Assembly: GCA_043772865.1 (NCBI GenBank)
Contig: JAYVFU010000018.1
Span: 1-56,960, forward strand
DNA length: 56,960 nt
Direction of reading: 5' to 3'
Source of the DNA: JACMMS01 sp043772865
Lineage (GTDB): Bacteria; Pseudomonadota; Gammaproteobacteria; Burkholderiales; Methylophilaceae
The position numbers and the translations under genes are program-made. This document shows positions 45,052-52,911 of the stretch, in pieces. The notes below the pieces were generated by a model. The model saw only the letters and a program-made list of their open reading frames with translations. It had not been told where the DNA came from and made no database searches. Numbering within the stretch: position 1 is the first letter of the stretch; every line of letters starts with the position of its first letter.

Positions 45052-45519
45052 TTAACCTGGATTTGCTGTAAATATCCATTCACTATATTTTTTTGCTTTA
45101 GCAAACACCTCATTACCTGCATCAAATCCAAATTTTTTTATTGGCTGTATTGTAGATTTGCTATAGATACCCATAATTGCACCTTGTTGCATTTCCAAAC
45201 CCCAATCTGCTTTGCCTGTCATAGGATCACTATATATTTTACGTAAATGATGTTTAATATACGGAAAGCGCTGATCAGTGACTAGCTCTTGTAAAGTTTT
45301 GGGTAGCTGCCTAATACCTCCTGGTGTGCTGGCTTGATAGCTCATCAGTGCTTGCTTAAAAGCATTACCCACAAACAGAAGTTCTTTTTCACGCTCGCGT
45401 TGCATTTCGGTTTGCCATAACACGCCTACAGTAGCTAGACCTATACCAGCAATCGCAATCACTATGAGTAAACCGATATAGGTAAAGCCTTGGGATTTGT
45501 TGATGGTTTGTGTAGGCAT
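45052..45519 (-). CDS. Prepilin-like protein with Gly at position +5
   Basis: About 155 residues from the ATG at 45519; an extended frame to a GTG at 45567 would run through a terminator and is rejected. A type III prepilin leader (SQGFTYIGLLIVIAIAGIGL) is present with G|F cleavage. The Glu usually at +5 of the mature protein is Gly, as in minor pseudopilins that cap the tip. A helical stalk (QREREKELLFVGNAFKQALMS) is followed by a short C-terminal domain with SDPMTGKADWGL. It resembles small T2SS/T4P-associated proteins of betaproteobacteria. The terminator between it and the PEP-CTERM gene upstream leaves its transcription unclear. Confidence 0.78.
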   Translation of the reverse strand: MPTQTINKSQGFTYIGLLIVIAIAGIGLATVGVLWQTEMQREREKELLFVGNAFKQALMSYQASTPGGIRQLPKTLQELVTDQRFPYIKHHLRKIYSDPMTGKADWGLEMQQGAIMGIYSKSTIQPIKKFGFDAGNEVFAKAKKYSEWIFTANPG

Positions 45520-45531
45520 AAATTTAAAGTT

Positions 45532-45569
45532 TAAATAAAAAACCGTGCACTTAGTAAATAAGTACACGG
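45532..45569 (-). terminator. Rho-independent terminator after the phytase-like gene
   Basis: On the minus strand CCGTGTACTT (45569-45560) pairs with AAGTGCACGG (45552-45543) with one wobble over a 7-base loop, followed by TTTTTTATTT. It lies about 57 bases after the stop of the PEP-CTERM phytase-like gene. It closes that transcript just before the ATG of the small prepilin-like gene. Confidence 0.8.
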
Positions 45570-45625
45570 CAAAATACTACATTTAAAACAATTGCATCAA
45601 ATCATATACAAACTTTTATCGCTTA

Positions 45626-47068
45626 TTAAGCCTTTGTAGATTTAGCAGTTTTCTTACGTGCTACAAAACCCATCAAACCTAAACCAGCCAACATCATGGC
45701 ATAGGTTTCTGGCTCTGGCACAGCGGCAATGGCTTGCGCTGTGTAGCTATAACCTGTCGCTAAATCGCTATCAGCAAATGACAATACATAAAATTTATTG
45801 TCGCCAGCGGTAGTAGGTACAAAGTCATTATCATTGGTCACAAACAAGGTATGTTTAGTGACGCCACCCACTACTACATCTTGACCAAAAGCTAAGCCTT
45901 CAATTTTTGAAGGTACTTGTGTTGCGCTGATGCCATTAGCTGCAAACAAACCAACTAAATCTTTAAATAGCACTTTGCTCACTGCTGGTGTAGAAGCCGT
46001 CATGCTAGTAACACCTGAAATATCAGTAGCGCCTGCAATATCAATTTGGAATAAACTTTTAACTGCGGCGGCTGAGCCATCGCCCAAACCTTTACCATCA
46101 CGCTCATCTACAATAAATTGGTGATTATTAAGCGCTACAATTTCACTCACACCGCTACCTGTAGTTAAACGATAACCAAACTCTTTAGTAGCGCCAGTGG
46201 CAATATCAATTGTCACAATACGTACTTGTTTGCTGGCATCTTGCAATAGCGGCGCTTGCACAATGCCGACTAAAGTAGTGCCATCTGGCGAAATAGCTAA
46301 GCCTTCCATACCCTTGTTAGTGGTACGGCCTGATGAGTTGCCAGAAATTTCTGTGGCTACGTTAGGCGTTAAATTGCTAATAGCTAAGTTGCCTGGTAGA
46401 GCAAATGATTTAATACGCTCGCCAGTGGTGCGGTCAAATTGATACACATATGGGCCATATTCATCTGAAACAAATACGCTTTTACCGTCATTAGAAACAC
46501 GGATGGCTTCTGGGTCTAGGCGGGCATTGTTAACATTGGTAGATAACCCAGCACCGTAGTTGTCTGAGCGACCTGTAAAGTAATTGCTAGTGGCTGTATT
46601 AATGCTTGGTGCGCCAGAACCAATAGGCGTTACGCCATCAATTTTGTTACCTAAACCAGCGCCAGTGCCGTAGTTAAGTGGTGTTGCGCTTGATAGCAAA
46701 GTGGTTGCAGTGAGTGTTGGTGTAAGATTAAAAGCTAAACCAGAGCCTGATGTATTGGCAGTTAAGCTCATTTCTATGGTTTGAAAACGCGAAATATAAG
46801 ACGTTGTGTCATCCACCGCTGAATTATATGAAGTAGCATTTGGACCACGGTCTGGCGTTGCTAAAAACGTATTACCGCCAGCCCAAGCAAAGCCTGAACC
46901 CAAACCACCTAAAATATCGCCTGAAAGACCATTTTCTAGTGGTGCAGATAATCCAGAAAAGTCGGCAGTGCCGTTTAAGCTACCAATAGCAATTAGATCT
47001 ACTGTAGCAGATGCATTAGCACTAAATAAACCAACAACAGCTAAAGTAAGACACGATTTTTTAAACAT
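45626..47068 (-). CDS. Phytase-like esterase with PEP-CTERM sorting signal
   Basis: A 480-residue exported protein. The signal peptide is TLAVVGLFSANASA. The body belongs to the phytase-like esterase family (beta-propeller-like): TPDRGPNATSYNSAVDDTTS, DPEAIRVSNDGKSVFVSDEY and GMEGLAISPDGTTLVGIVQA are typical blades. The C-terminus is VPEPETYAMMLAGLGLMGFV plus ARKKTAKSTK, the exosortase signal. It may hydrolyse phosphate esters near the cell surface; enzyme activity in this family is poorly tested. It follows the T2SS pseudopilins, and a PHO-box-like site precedes it, so it may be phosphate-regulated and separately transcribed. Confidence 0.87.
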   Translation of the reverse strand: MFKKSCLTLAVVGLFSANASATVDLIAIGSLNGTADFSGLSAPLENGLSGDILGGLGSGFAWAGGNTFLATPDRGPNATSYNSAVDDTTSYISRFQTIEMSLTANTSGSGLAFNLTPTLTATTLLSSATPLNYGTGAGLGNKIDGVTPIGSGAPSINTATSNYFTGRSDNYGAGLSTNVNNARLDPEAIRVSNDGKSVFVSDEYGPYVYQFDRTTGERIKSFALPGNLAISNLTPNVATEISGNSSGRTTNKGMEGLAISPDGTTLVGIVQAPLLQDASKQVRIVTIDIATGATKEFGYRLTTGSGVSEIVALNNHQFIVDERDGKGLGDGSAAAVKSLFQIDIAGATDISGVTSMTASTPAVSKVLFKDLVGLFAANGISATQVPSKIEGLAFGQDVVVGGVTKHTLFVTNDNDFVPTTAGDNKFYVLSFADSDLATGYSYTAQAIAAVPEPETYAMMLAGLGLMGFVARKKTAKSTKA

Positions 47069-47111
47069 GTAATTTCCTAAATAGATTTTAAAACATACGA
47101 GATACTAACTA

Positions 47112-47146
47112 AGATTAATCAATTAAAAGTGACAGTTAAATGACAA
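47112..47146 (-). promoter_or_regulatory. PHO-box-like repeat and -10 before the phytase-like gene
   Basis: On the minus strand 47146-47129 reads TTGTCATTTAACTGTCAC, with both TGTCA half-sites intact 11 bp apart and 14 of 18 matches to the PHO-box consensus. Eleven bases on is TAATCT (47117-47112), a weak -10, and the ATG follows at 47068. The best of the PHO-like sites in this window. Confidence 0.55.
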
Positions 47147-47170
47147 GCGGCTTAGTAATATCATATTTAG

Positions 47171-47206
47171 TAGGCCTATATTTAATGCATTAAATTTACA
47201 AGCCTA
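47171..47206. repeat. AT-rich dyad between pseudopilin and phytase-like genes
   Basis: TAGGC (47171-47175) and GCCTA (47202-47206) flank a perfect 16-bp palindrome ATTTAATGCATTAAAT (47180-47195). It lies 26 bases after the pseudopilin stop on the minus strand. It may end the T2SS transcript, but no T-run follows in that direction. Confidence 0.35.
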
Positions 47207-47231
47207 TTTTCAAAAGCAAATTCAATAGCGT

Positions 47232-47642
47232 TCACCATTCAGAGTATTTTGTGCCATTTTTTGCGAGTGTTTCTGCACCGCTATGCACGTCAAACACGCC
47301 AGTCATTGGCGGTTCTGCTTCTTGCAATATCCAGGTGGTACTTTTTTCTGTGATGGGGTCTATGGGGATTTTGCGTATGTATTTTTGTTCAACCAATTTG
47401 CTCAAGCTTTCAGGATATTGGCCCGTATCGCCATAAAACTTATCGATACTTTCACGCATGGTGTTTAAATCTTCAATAAGGGCGCTTTCTTTTGCGCGCT
47501 CTATGCTGGTAAAGTAGCGTGGCGCGGCAATGGTTAACAGTAAAGCCAGAATTGCCAATACCACTAATAGCTCGACTAAACTAAACCCTAAGCTACCAAA
47601 CCCAAACACGTTTGATTTACCACTGCGCATAAGGGATTCCAT
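47232..47642 (-). CDS. T2SS pseudopilin (GspG/H-like)
   Basis: About 136 residues. The prepilin cleavage region is SLGFSLVELLVVLAILALLL with G|F and Glu at +5, followed by APRYFTSIERAKESALIEDL. The C-terminal domain has FYGDTGQYPESLSKLVEQKY and IPIDPITEKSTTWIL, the GspG-like order. It overlaps the preceding pseudopilin. Possible starts are ATG 47642 (given) or ATG 47630 (GGA 8 bases upstream); a GTG at 47657 is also open. Last gene of the T2SS string before the phytase-like gene. A minor pseudopilin of the fibre is likely. Confidence 0.85.
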   Translation of the reverse strand: MESLMRSGKSNVFGFGSLGFSLVELLVVLAILALLLTIAAPRYFTSIERAKESALIEDLNTMRESIDKFYGDTGQYPESLSKLVEQKYIRKIPIDPITEKSTTWILQEAEPPMTGVFDVHSGAETLAKNGTKYSEW

Positions 47643-48132
47643 TGATGCCAACACCACTACTTAGCGAGTAAATATCATAAATATCATCACCAGCACTTGG
47701 GTTATTGGCTTCACTTTGGTAACTACGTAAGCCCCAGCCATCTGCAGCATCTATAAGATTATCAGCCACACTATTATTAGAATCCCTAGTACGGACGGGG
47801 TCTACAGGTATGCGCCGTAAAAACTTGATTTTCTTTTTATTAATATCTTTTTCATCAGCTATACCATTGACTAGCACCTCTAAATTGGGTGGATAGCCAG
47901 ATTGCTCAATATTTTTTTTAATTTTGCCATCATCCACGGCTTTTTTATAAGCATCAATCGCCTCACGCATTTGCCGTAAATCTGCACGCAACTCGCTCTC
48001 TTTAGCACGTTTGATATTAAGTTGCATCATAGGAAAAATGGCTGAACCCAATATAGCGACGATAGTAACTGTGACCACTAGCTCTATTAACGTAAAGCCT
48101 GCTGCTTGTCGATGATGATAATTAAGCGCCAT
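47617..48132 (-). CDS. T2SS pseudopilin
   Basis: A 171-residue pseudopilin with short leader MALNYHHRQAAGFTLIELVV, cleaved at Gly12|Phe13, Glu at +5. The N-terminal helix continues with MMQLNIKRAKESELRADLRQ. The C-terminal domain has an internal insertion (KKAVDDGKIKKNIEQSGYPP), then FLRRIPVDPVRT and YDIYSLSSGVG. The next pseudopilin gene overlaps its 3' end by about 26 bases, and the secretin gene lies 11 bases upstream. It probably builds the piston-like pseudopilus with the other two and GspG. Confidence 0.87.
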   Translation of the reverse strand: MALNYHHRQAAGFTLIELVVTVTIVAILGSAIFPMMQLNIKRAKESELRADLRQMREAIDAYKKAVDDGKIKKNIEQSGYPPNLEVLVNGIADEKDINKKKIKFLRRIPVDPVRTRDSNNSVADNLIDAADGWGLRSYQSEANNPSAGDDIYDIYSLSSGVGINGIPYAQW

Positions 48133-48143
48133 ATTTGGTTGAT

Positions 48144-50198
48144 TTATGGGGCTAAATTAGGGTCAGCGGGCGCTGGTACACTGCCATCTGTATTAATAAC
48201 AGGGGTTTCTACTGGGCTTTGTACGGGTATAACAGGCTCCACTACCGTATCTACTGGAATTTGCGGCGCTGGTGCGTCGGGTTGTTCTTGCTGCTGTTGC
48301 TGGAGGGCTCGAATACGCGCTCTAATAGTATCGCGAGGGTCATCTGGCGCACCGCCTGAAGGAATATTGATTTGCGGCTTATCAGAAATTACAGTGTCCG
48401 TGCCAGACCAATATTCTGTAATTTCGGCTTGAGGTCGCACAATATTACTAATAATACGTGGCGTAATCGCCAGCACAATTTCTGTTTTACTTTTAGAATC
48501 TGTTTGATTAGAAAATAACCGTCCTAACAACGGAATATCACCCAAGCCTGGTAAACGACTACTGTTTTTGCGCTCATCATCAGAAATCAAACCCGCTAAT
48601 ATTTGCGTTTCATTATTTTTTAAACGCAGTAAAGTACTGGCATTACGTGTGCCTATCGTATAAGCCACGGTACCCGTACGGGTGACGGTACGCTCACCTA
48701 AAGAGCTAACTTCTAATGCTACTTTGATATTGACATGGTCATCAGCAGTAATGCGTGGTTCTACATCTAGCTTTAAACCCACATCAATATATTGCACACT
48801 TTCAGCCACGCCCGCATTAACAGCCGCAGTGCTGGTGATGATAGGCACTTTGTCACCTATTAATATTTTTGCTTTTTCATTATTGCGCACGCGAATGCGT
48901 GGGTTAGAAAGCAGCGTAACGTCGCCTACCGTTTTTCTAAAATTAATTGCTGGATTTGGTGAAACATTAAGCGAGCCTGAACTTAAATTTTGTAAACTTT
49001 TAAGTGTTAAAGGTTGTTCTGTTAGTACAGAAGTGGTTGCTGTGGCAACAGCTGTTGTAGTGGTGGTGGCAATATTACTCAAGTTATTAACAGCGATACG
49101 ATTTGGGTATTCCACGCCTAACTCCTGCAAACGAGAGCGGCTGACTTCTAGCACTTCAATTTCCAGCATCACTTCTGGGTCTTCTAAATCATTGGCGGCG
49201 ATGAGTTTTTCTGCCACGCGAATCACCTCTGGCGTATCACGCATCACAATCATATTGAGGCGTTCATCTACAAAAATATCTTTAGTTTTTACCATGGTTT
49301 TTAACAAAGCGGCCACTTGTTTAGCCGTGGTGTTATTGAGGTAAAAACTTCTAATCACTAAATCTTGGTAATCTTTAAGCTTTTGTTGCGAGTTAGGAAA
49401 AATAAGCACGCTGTTGTCTGATAGCGCTTTTTTCTGCAATCCATTGGTGGCCAGCACAGTTTCTAAAGCATCTTCAAAACGCACTTTTTTAAGAAACACC
49501 GTCACTTTTGTATCAGGCTTAATATCTTTATCTAAAATAAAATTAATGCCTGTGGCGCGTGATAGTGCCTCAAACACCACTTTAATATTAGCTTCGCGCA
49601 ACTCTAATGTAATGGGTTTATCTGAAACAGGCTTTAAGCTTGGCGGTTCAGTTTTAATGGGTGTAGATTTTTCATTGATCTGCATTTGTAATGCTAATGC
49701 TGCCGTGTTCTGAGGATCTTGCAGTAAGATTTGGTGTACTAATGCTTTTGCTGCATCAGGATTATTGGATGCGACTAATTCATTAGCTGTGGCTATTTTT
49801 TTATTATTGGCCAATTCGCGTAGAACCGCCGCTTTGCCATTCATCGCGCTTGTATCATCTGGCAATAGAGCGAGCACCCGATCATATAATGCGTTGGCAT
49901 CAGCTAATTGGTTATTTTTTCTGGCAGTTTCGGCATCTCTAATGAGTGTAGTGACTGCTAACTCTTGGCTTAACAGTAAATTTTTACGTGGCAAAGTATC
50001 CTCTGGCTTTTTAGCTAACGCGGCTTTAGCAAGGCTCACCTTTTCTTCTGGCGCTTTACCTGCGATTTTTGATTCTTGCCATGGGGCAAAAGCACAACCA
50101 TTAAGATGCAAAGTAACCAATGCAAGTAGTAACTTACTGAGCATTTTGTTAAGGGGCATTTTGTTAGAAGTAAAAGGTGAGTGATTCTTTAAGCTCAT
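48144..50198 (-). CDS. gspD: Secretin (GspD/PilQ family), outer-membrane pore
   Basis: A 684-residue secretin precursor, probably a lipoprotein (LALVTLHLNGC, Cys35). An N-terminal TPR-like helical part (about 45-175) holds NALYDRVLALLPDDTSAMNG. An STN domain follows (about 200-260, ITLELREANIKVVFEALSRA). Next come an N1 domain (SFYLNNTTAKQVAALLKTMV) and the secretin core with GLISDDERKNSSRLPGLGDI then PLLGRLF. The tail is Gln/Pro-rich and unstructured. GAGAAG 5 bases before the ATG at 50198 supports the long start. It forms the outer-membrane exit of the system whose motor and platform genes lie upstream. Confidence 0.93.
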   Translation of the reverse strand: MSLKNHSPFTSNKMPLNKMLSKLLLALVTLHLNGCAFAPWQESKIAGKAPEEKVSLAKAALAKKPEDTLPRKNLLLSQELAVTTLIRDAETARKNNQLADANALYDRVLALLPDDTSAMNGKAAVLRELANNKKIATANELVASNNPDAAKALVHQILLQDPQNTAALALQMQINEKSTPIKTEPPSLKPVSDKPITLELREANIKVVFEALSRATGINFILDKDIKPDTKVTVFLKKVRFEDALETVLATNGLQKKALSDNSVLIFPNSQQKLKDYQDLVIRSFYLNNTTAKQVAALLKTMVKTKDIFVDERLNMIVMRDTPEVIRVAEKLIAANDLEDPEVMLEIEVLEVSRSRLQELGVEYPNRIAVNNLSNIATTTTTAVATATTSVLTEQPLTLKSLQNLSSGSLNVSPNPAINFRKTVGDVTLLSNPRIRVRNNEKAKILIGDKVPIITSTAAVNAGVAESVQYIDVGLKLDVEPRITADDHVNIKVALEVSSLGERTVTRTGTVAYTIGTRNASTLLRLKNNETQILAGLISDDERKNSSRLPGLGDIPLLGRLFSNQTDSKSKTEIVLAITPRIISNIVRPQAEITEYWSGTDTVISDKPQINIPSGGAPDDPRDTIRARIRALQQQQQEQPDAPAPQIPVDTVVEPVIPVQSPVETPVINTDGSVPAPADPNLAP

Positions 50199-50208
50199 GA
50201 AGACTTCT

Positions 50209-50895
50209 CTATAAATTATTTTCTGTTGTTGCGTTATCTATTTGTGCAGCATTCTCTAATTGTGCTGCGCTATTTACTTGCGTATTGGCAACATTTGAAA
50301 CTGCGCTATTTTTAGCTGATTTAATCAGCACTTGTGGTAACTGTAGTGGTAAGTAAGTGAGCTTAATTGTGTTTATATCCTCACTATCCAAGCGCCACTG
50401 TGGGTTAATTTTTTCACCTTTTATCACCGAATATAACGTGTTATTGGCCATTAAAAATATCAGCGTGCCTTTTGGGGAATTTTCTAACTTGCCCATATAG
50501 TTAAAGGGCGCAGGCGGTGCAACAGGTGGTGGTGGTGCCAATTGAACCACTTTTTTAACAGGCGGCGGTACGTACCATGTATGCGGTTTAAATAGATCCT
50601 GTATTTTTTTTGTGCTGGCTAGACGGTCACTTTGAGAATTATCGAGCGAATAGAATAGCGGTAAAGAATGTGCATCGCTCGTTTGATTGCGAGCTTGCTC
50701 ATGTTGAGAAATTGGCTGAGTAACTAATGGACGCACCCTATCTTGATGTCTAACTTCTACGGCAGATGAAGCATCAGGCTCATCGCTCCCGTCAAAAGCC
50801 ATCCACCCCGTTAAGGCTAGCGTAATCGCTAAAACCACATACAACACTAAGTTGCTTTTAGGTTGAGCTAAGTTTTTGCTTGAGCTTATTGCCAT
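50209..50895 (-). CDS. PilP/GspC-like inner-membrane linker protein
   Basis: A 228-residue protein with one N-terminal membrane segment (LVLYVVLAITLALTGWMAF) and a disordered linker with HTWYVPPPVKKV and LAPPPPVAPPAPFNYMGKLE. The proline-rich block then FNYMGKLE leads into a small beta domain (GTLIFLMANNTLYSVIKGEK), the pattern of GspC HR or PilP proteins. In such systems it links the inner platform to the secretin encoded directly downstream. It overlaps the PilO-like gene by 10 bases. The last 30 residues are Asn/Ala-rich and look unstructured. Confidence 0.7.
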   Translation of the reverse strand: MAISSSKNLAQPKSNLVLYVVLAITLALTGWMAFDGSDEPDASSAVEVRHQDRVRPLVTQPISQHEQARNQTSDAHSLPLFYSLDNSQSDRLASTKKIQDLFKPHTWYVPPPVKKVVQLAPPPPVAPPAPFNYMGKLENSPKGTLIFLMANNTLYSVIKGEKINPQWRLDSEDINTIKLTYLPLQLPQVLIKSAKNSAVSNVANTQVNSAAQLENAAQIDNATTENNL

Positions 50896-51479
50896 GCATC
50901 GCCCTTCACATACAACACCAACAACAGGCGCGCTTCAACGGTAGGCAGCAGGCTATTTTCACGCTTCATTTGTATTTCACTGAGTGCTAAATTGGGGATT
51001 TTTTGCAACACGCCATTAATAAAAGCCCGCATTTGTGGATATTGCCCACTAATTGGTAGTTGCACTTCATAACGCACTAGTTCATCATTTGCTGCTGCAG
51101 GCTTAGCTAAGGTCAGCTTGTAATCACCACGATTTAATTCTAACTTATGCTGAATAGCGGTTTGTTGAATGAGCCTGAGTGAGCTAGACAAGCTCGCGCC
51201 TTTAGGAAAGCTTGCATAAAATTTTGTCATGTCCGCGACTGGATCACGCTCAACTTGAAGTGCTTTTGATGTTAGCTGATGGCTAGATTGTTTAACTTCA
51301 GCTAGGTTGAGCTGGCTACTGGCAAGCTGATGTTGTGCTGGCAATACTGTCAGCAAATAAACCGTTAAACTCACCAACATCAGCGTTAGACCAACTAAGC
51401 CTAACAAGCCAACTTGCTTAATAATTTGCTTAATCTGCCACTGCAACACAGGCCAATTGAGTAACGAGGTCTGGTTCAT
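50886..51479 (-). CDS. PilO/GspM-like inner-membrane protein
   Basis: A 197-residue bitopic protein: a membrane segment (LLGLVGLTLMLVSLTVYLLT) follows about 25 cytoplasmic residues. A periplasmic coiled coil (QLASSQLNLAEVKQSSHQLT) and a ferredoxin-like domain (YEVQLPISGQYPQMRAFING) follow. This is the layout of PilO and GspM. It overlaps the PilN-like stop (ATGA), and its partner PilN-like protein is encoded upstream; the two should form the inner-membrane platform with PilM. Confidence 0.75.
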   Translation of the reverse strand: MNQTSLLNWPVLQWQIKQIIKQVGLLGLVGLTLMLVSLTVYLLTVLPAQHQLASSQLNLAEVKQSSHQLTSKALQVERDPVADMTKFYASFPKGASLSSSLRLIQQTAIQHKLELNRGDYKLTLAKPAAANDELVRYEVQLPISGQYPQMRAFINGVLQKIPNLALSEIQMKRENSLLPTVEARLLLVLYVKGDAWQ

Positions 51480-52087
51480 TTTTCTATACCTGACATCAAA
51501 TCAGTTTGCCAGTTTGCGAGCAGCGTAAACCGTACTGGCTTATCTTTATCGGTTTCGCTCACGTTATGTTTTTGTAAAATCACTTTATCCAGCATGGGCT
51601 GCTTTTCTAAGCGATCTATATAAGCAAGCACTGTGGGCAAATTTTTCGCCTCACCCGATATTGTGAGCAGCCTTTTTTTAGCATCTGGCTGTAAACCAAG
51701 CACCGCAACATCTGCAAAACTAGATTGTTCTAAACCGTCCAACAGACCATTCCACGGCATATTCAACGCATTAGTAGTCAACTGCAATTCTTTAAATTGT
51801 TCTGGTTTAATAAGATTGATATTACTTTTTAACGTATTTTCTCTAGCCGTTTTATTCGCCGCTTTATTCAATATCAATTGATTTTTTTGATATTCAACGT
51901 TTTGCAAAGCCAAACTAACTTCCGCTTGTTGGGCAGTGATTTTCTGATGCGCTAGCCAAGTGATATAGGTACTGACCAAGCCTAGTAATAGCAATACCGC
52001 ACCTATCCATGACCATTTAAAATAGGGCTTAGCCTGAATAAAATCCAAATCAAGTGTGGGCGCAGCTTTCAAATTGAACATACTCAT
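51476..52087 (-). CDS. PilN-like (GspL C-terminal) inner-membrane protein
   Basis: A 203-residue bitopic protein. A short cytoplasmic start (MFNLKAAPTLDLDFIQAKPY) resembles the PilM-binding peptide of PilN. A membrane segment follows (WIGAVLLLLGLVSTYITWLA), then a periplasmic coiled coil and a ferredoxin-like domain (FADVAVLGLQPDAKKRLLTI). It overlaps the PilM-like stop by four bases and the PilO-like start by four. PilM/PilN split matches GspL separated in two. Confidence 0.75.
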   Translation of the reverse strand: MSMFNLKAAPTLDLDFIQAKPYFKWSWIGAVLLLLGLVSTYITWLAHQKITAQQAEVSLALQNVEYQKNQLILNKAANKTARENTLKSNINLIKPEQFKELQLTTNALNMPWNGLLDGLEQSSFADVAVLGLQPDAKKRLLTISGEAKNLPTVLAYIDRLEKQPMLDKVILQKHNVSETDKDKPVRFTLLANWQTDLMSGIEK

Positions 52088-52911
52088 AGGGCGACTTCCA
52101 ACATGGTGTAATGTCTATCTGCCGTACTCATTGCAACATGCCCAATCCGCTTAACAATCCAGCCAGCTATCACTGGCAAAGTCACACTTTTTTCAGCAGG
52201 CGCATAAATCATAAGTTGCCTGCTAATGAGATTTTCTGTGACCAAGCTTTCTGTAAGCAATTGTTCACGTTTTGCGAGGCTAGCTAATTGGTTTTGCCAA
52301 TCCGTCTCTAGTACTAAACTACGCAAACTTTGCCAGTGTCCATTTTTTAAATGCGTAAACAGTAATCTATTGGATTCAATCACACAAAAATACAGATCCC
52401 CTGTTTTGAGCTCATGCTTAAATTGATTAAATATCGGCATGAGTTGCGGCTGCACACTCGCTAATTTCAAGCTATGTTTTTCTGCAATTGCAGTTAATTG
52501 AGTGAATAATTTCTGGTCTATGGCAGTGGCTATAGTCGTTCTATTTGGCGCTGCATCATCACATTGAACCTGCCAGATATCTACCACATTACCGTAAACT
52601 TCACGATAAGCTGCTGTTGCATAAGCATTTTTATCTACTGCACTCATGCTGATGTGGTGCGCAGGTAAAGCCAAAAAGCGCACAAAATCGCTAGCTAAAA
52701 TCACTTTAAGCAGGCTGTTTTTTTGTGGCTTAAGCTTAGTAAGCACGATATTTAATTGGCCAAAAATATCATCTTGCGAATTCAGCGCCAAAAATTGCTT
52801 ATCAAGCACACGCTTATTAAATCCAGCCGCCGTGGTAATCATCGCAATGTGGCTACTACTAAGCTCAATCTTGACCTCATTAAAAAGTAGGCTAGGCAAT
52901 AAACGTAACAC
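52084..52911 (-). CDS. PilM-like cytoplasmic platform protein (GspL N-terminal equivalent)
   Basis: A 275-residue protein without membrane segments, located where pilM occurs in PilMNOP gene sets. It begins MLRLLPSLLFNEVKIELSSS and shows weak actin-like features such as LYFCVIESNRLLFTHLKNGH. Sequence similarity to PilM is low, so the call relies on gene order. The frame starts with GTG at 52911 with AAGAGA about 8 bases upstream, overlapping the gspE stop by 20 bases. It would link the GspE ATPase to the PilN-like protein. Confidence 0.62.
   Translation of the reverse strand: MLRLLPSLLFNEVKIELSSSHIAMITTAAGFNKRVLDKQFLALNSQDDIFGQLNIVLTKLKPQKNSLLKVILASDFVRFLALPAHHISMSAVDKNAYATAAYREVYGNVVDIWQVQCDDAAPNRTTIATAIDQKLFTQLTAIAEKHSLKLASVQPQLMPIFNQFKHELKTGDLYFCVIESNRLLFTHLKNGHWQSLRSLVLETDWQNQLASLAKREQLLTESLVTENLISRQLMIYAPAEKSVTLPVIAGWIVKRIGHVAMSTADRHYTMLEVAL

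Noticed and set aside
48682..49344. Plus-strand open frame of 220 codons opposite the secretin
   Set aside because: Ser/Thr/Leu-rich antisense translation of a clear secretin gene; no ribosome site or domain.
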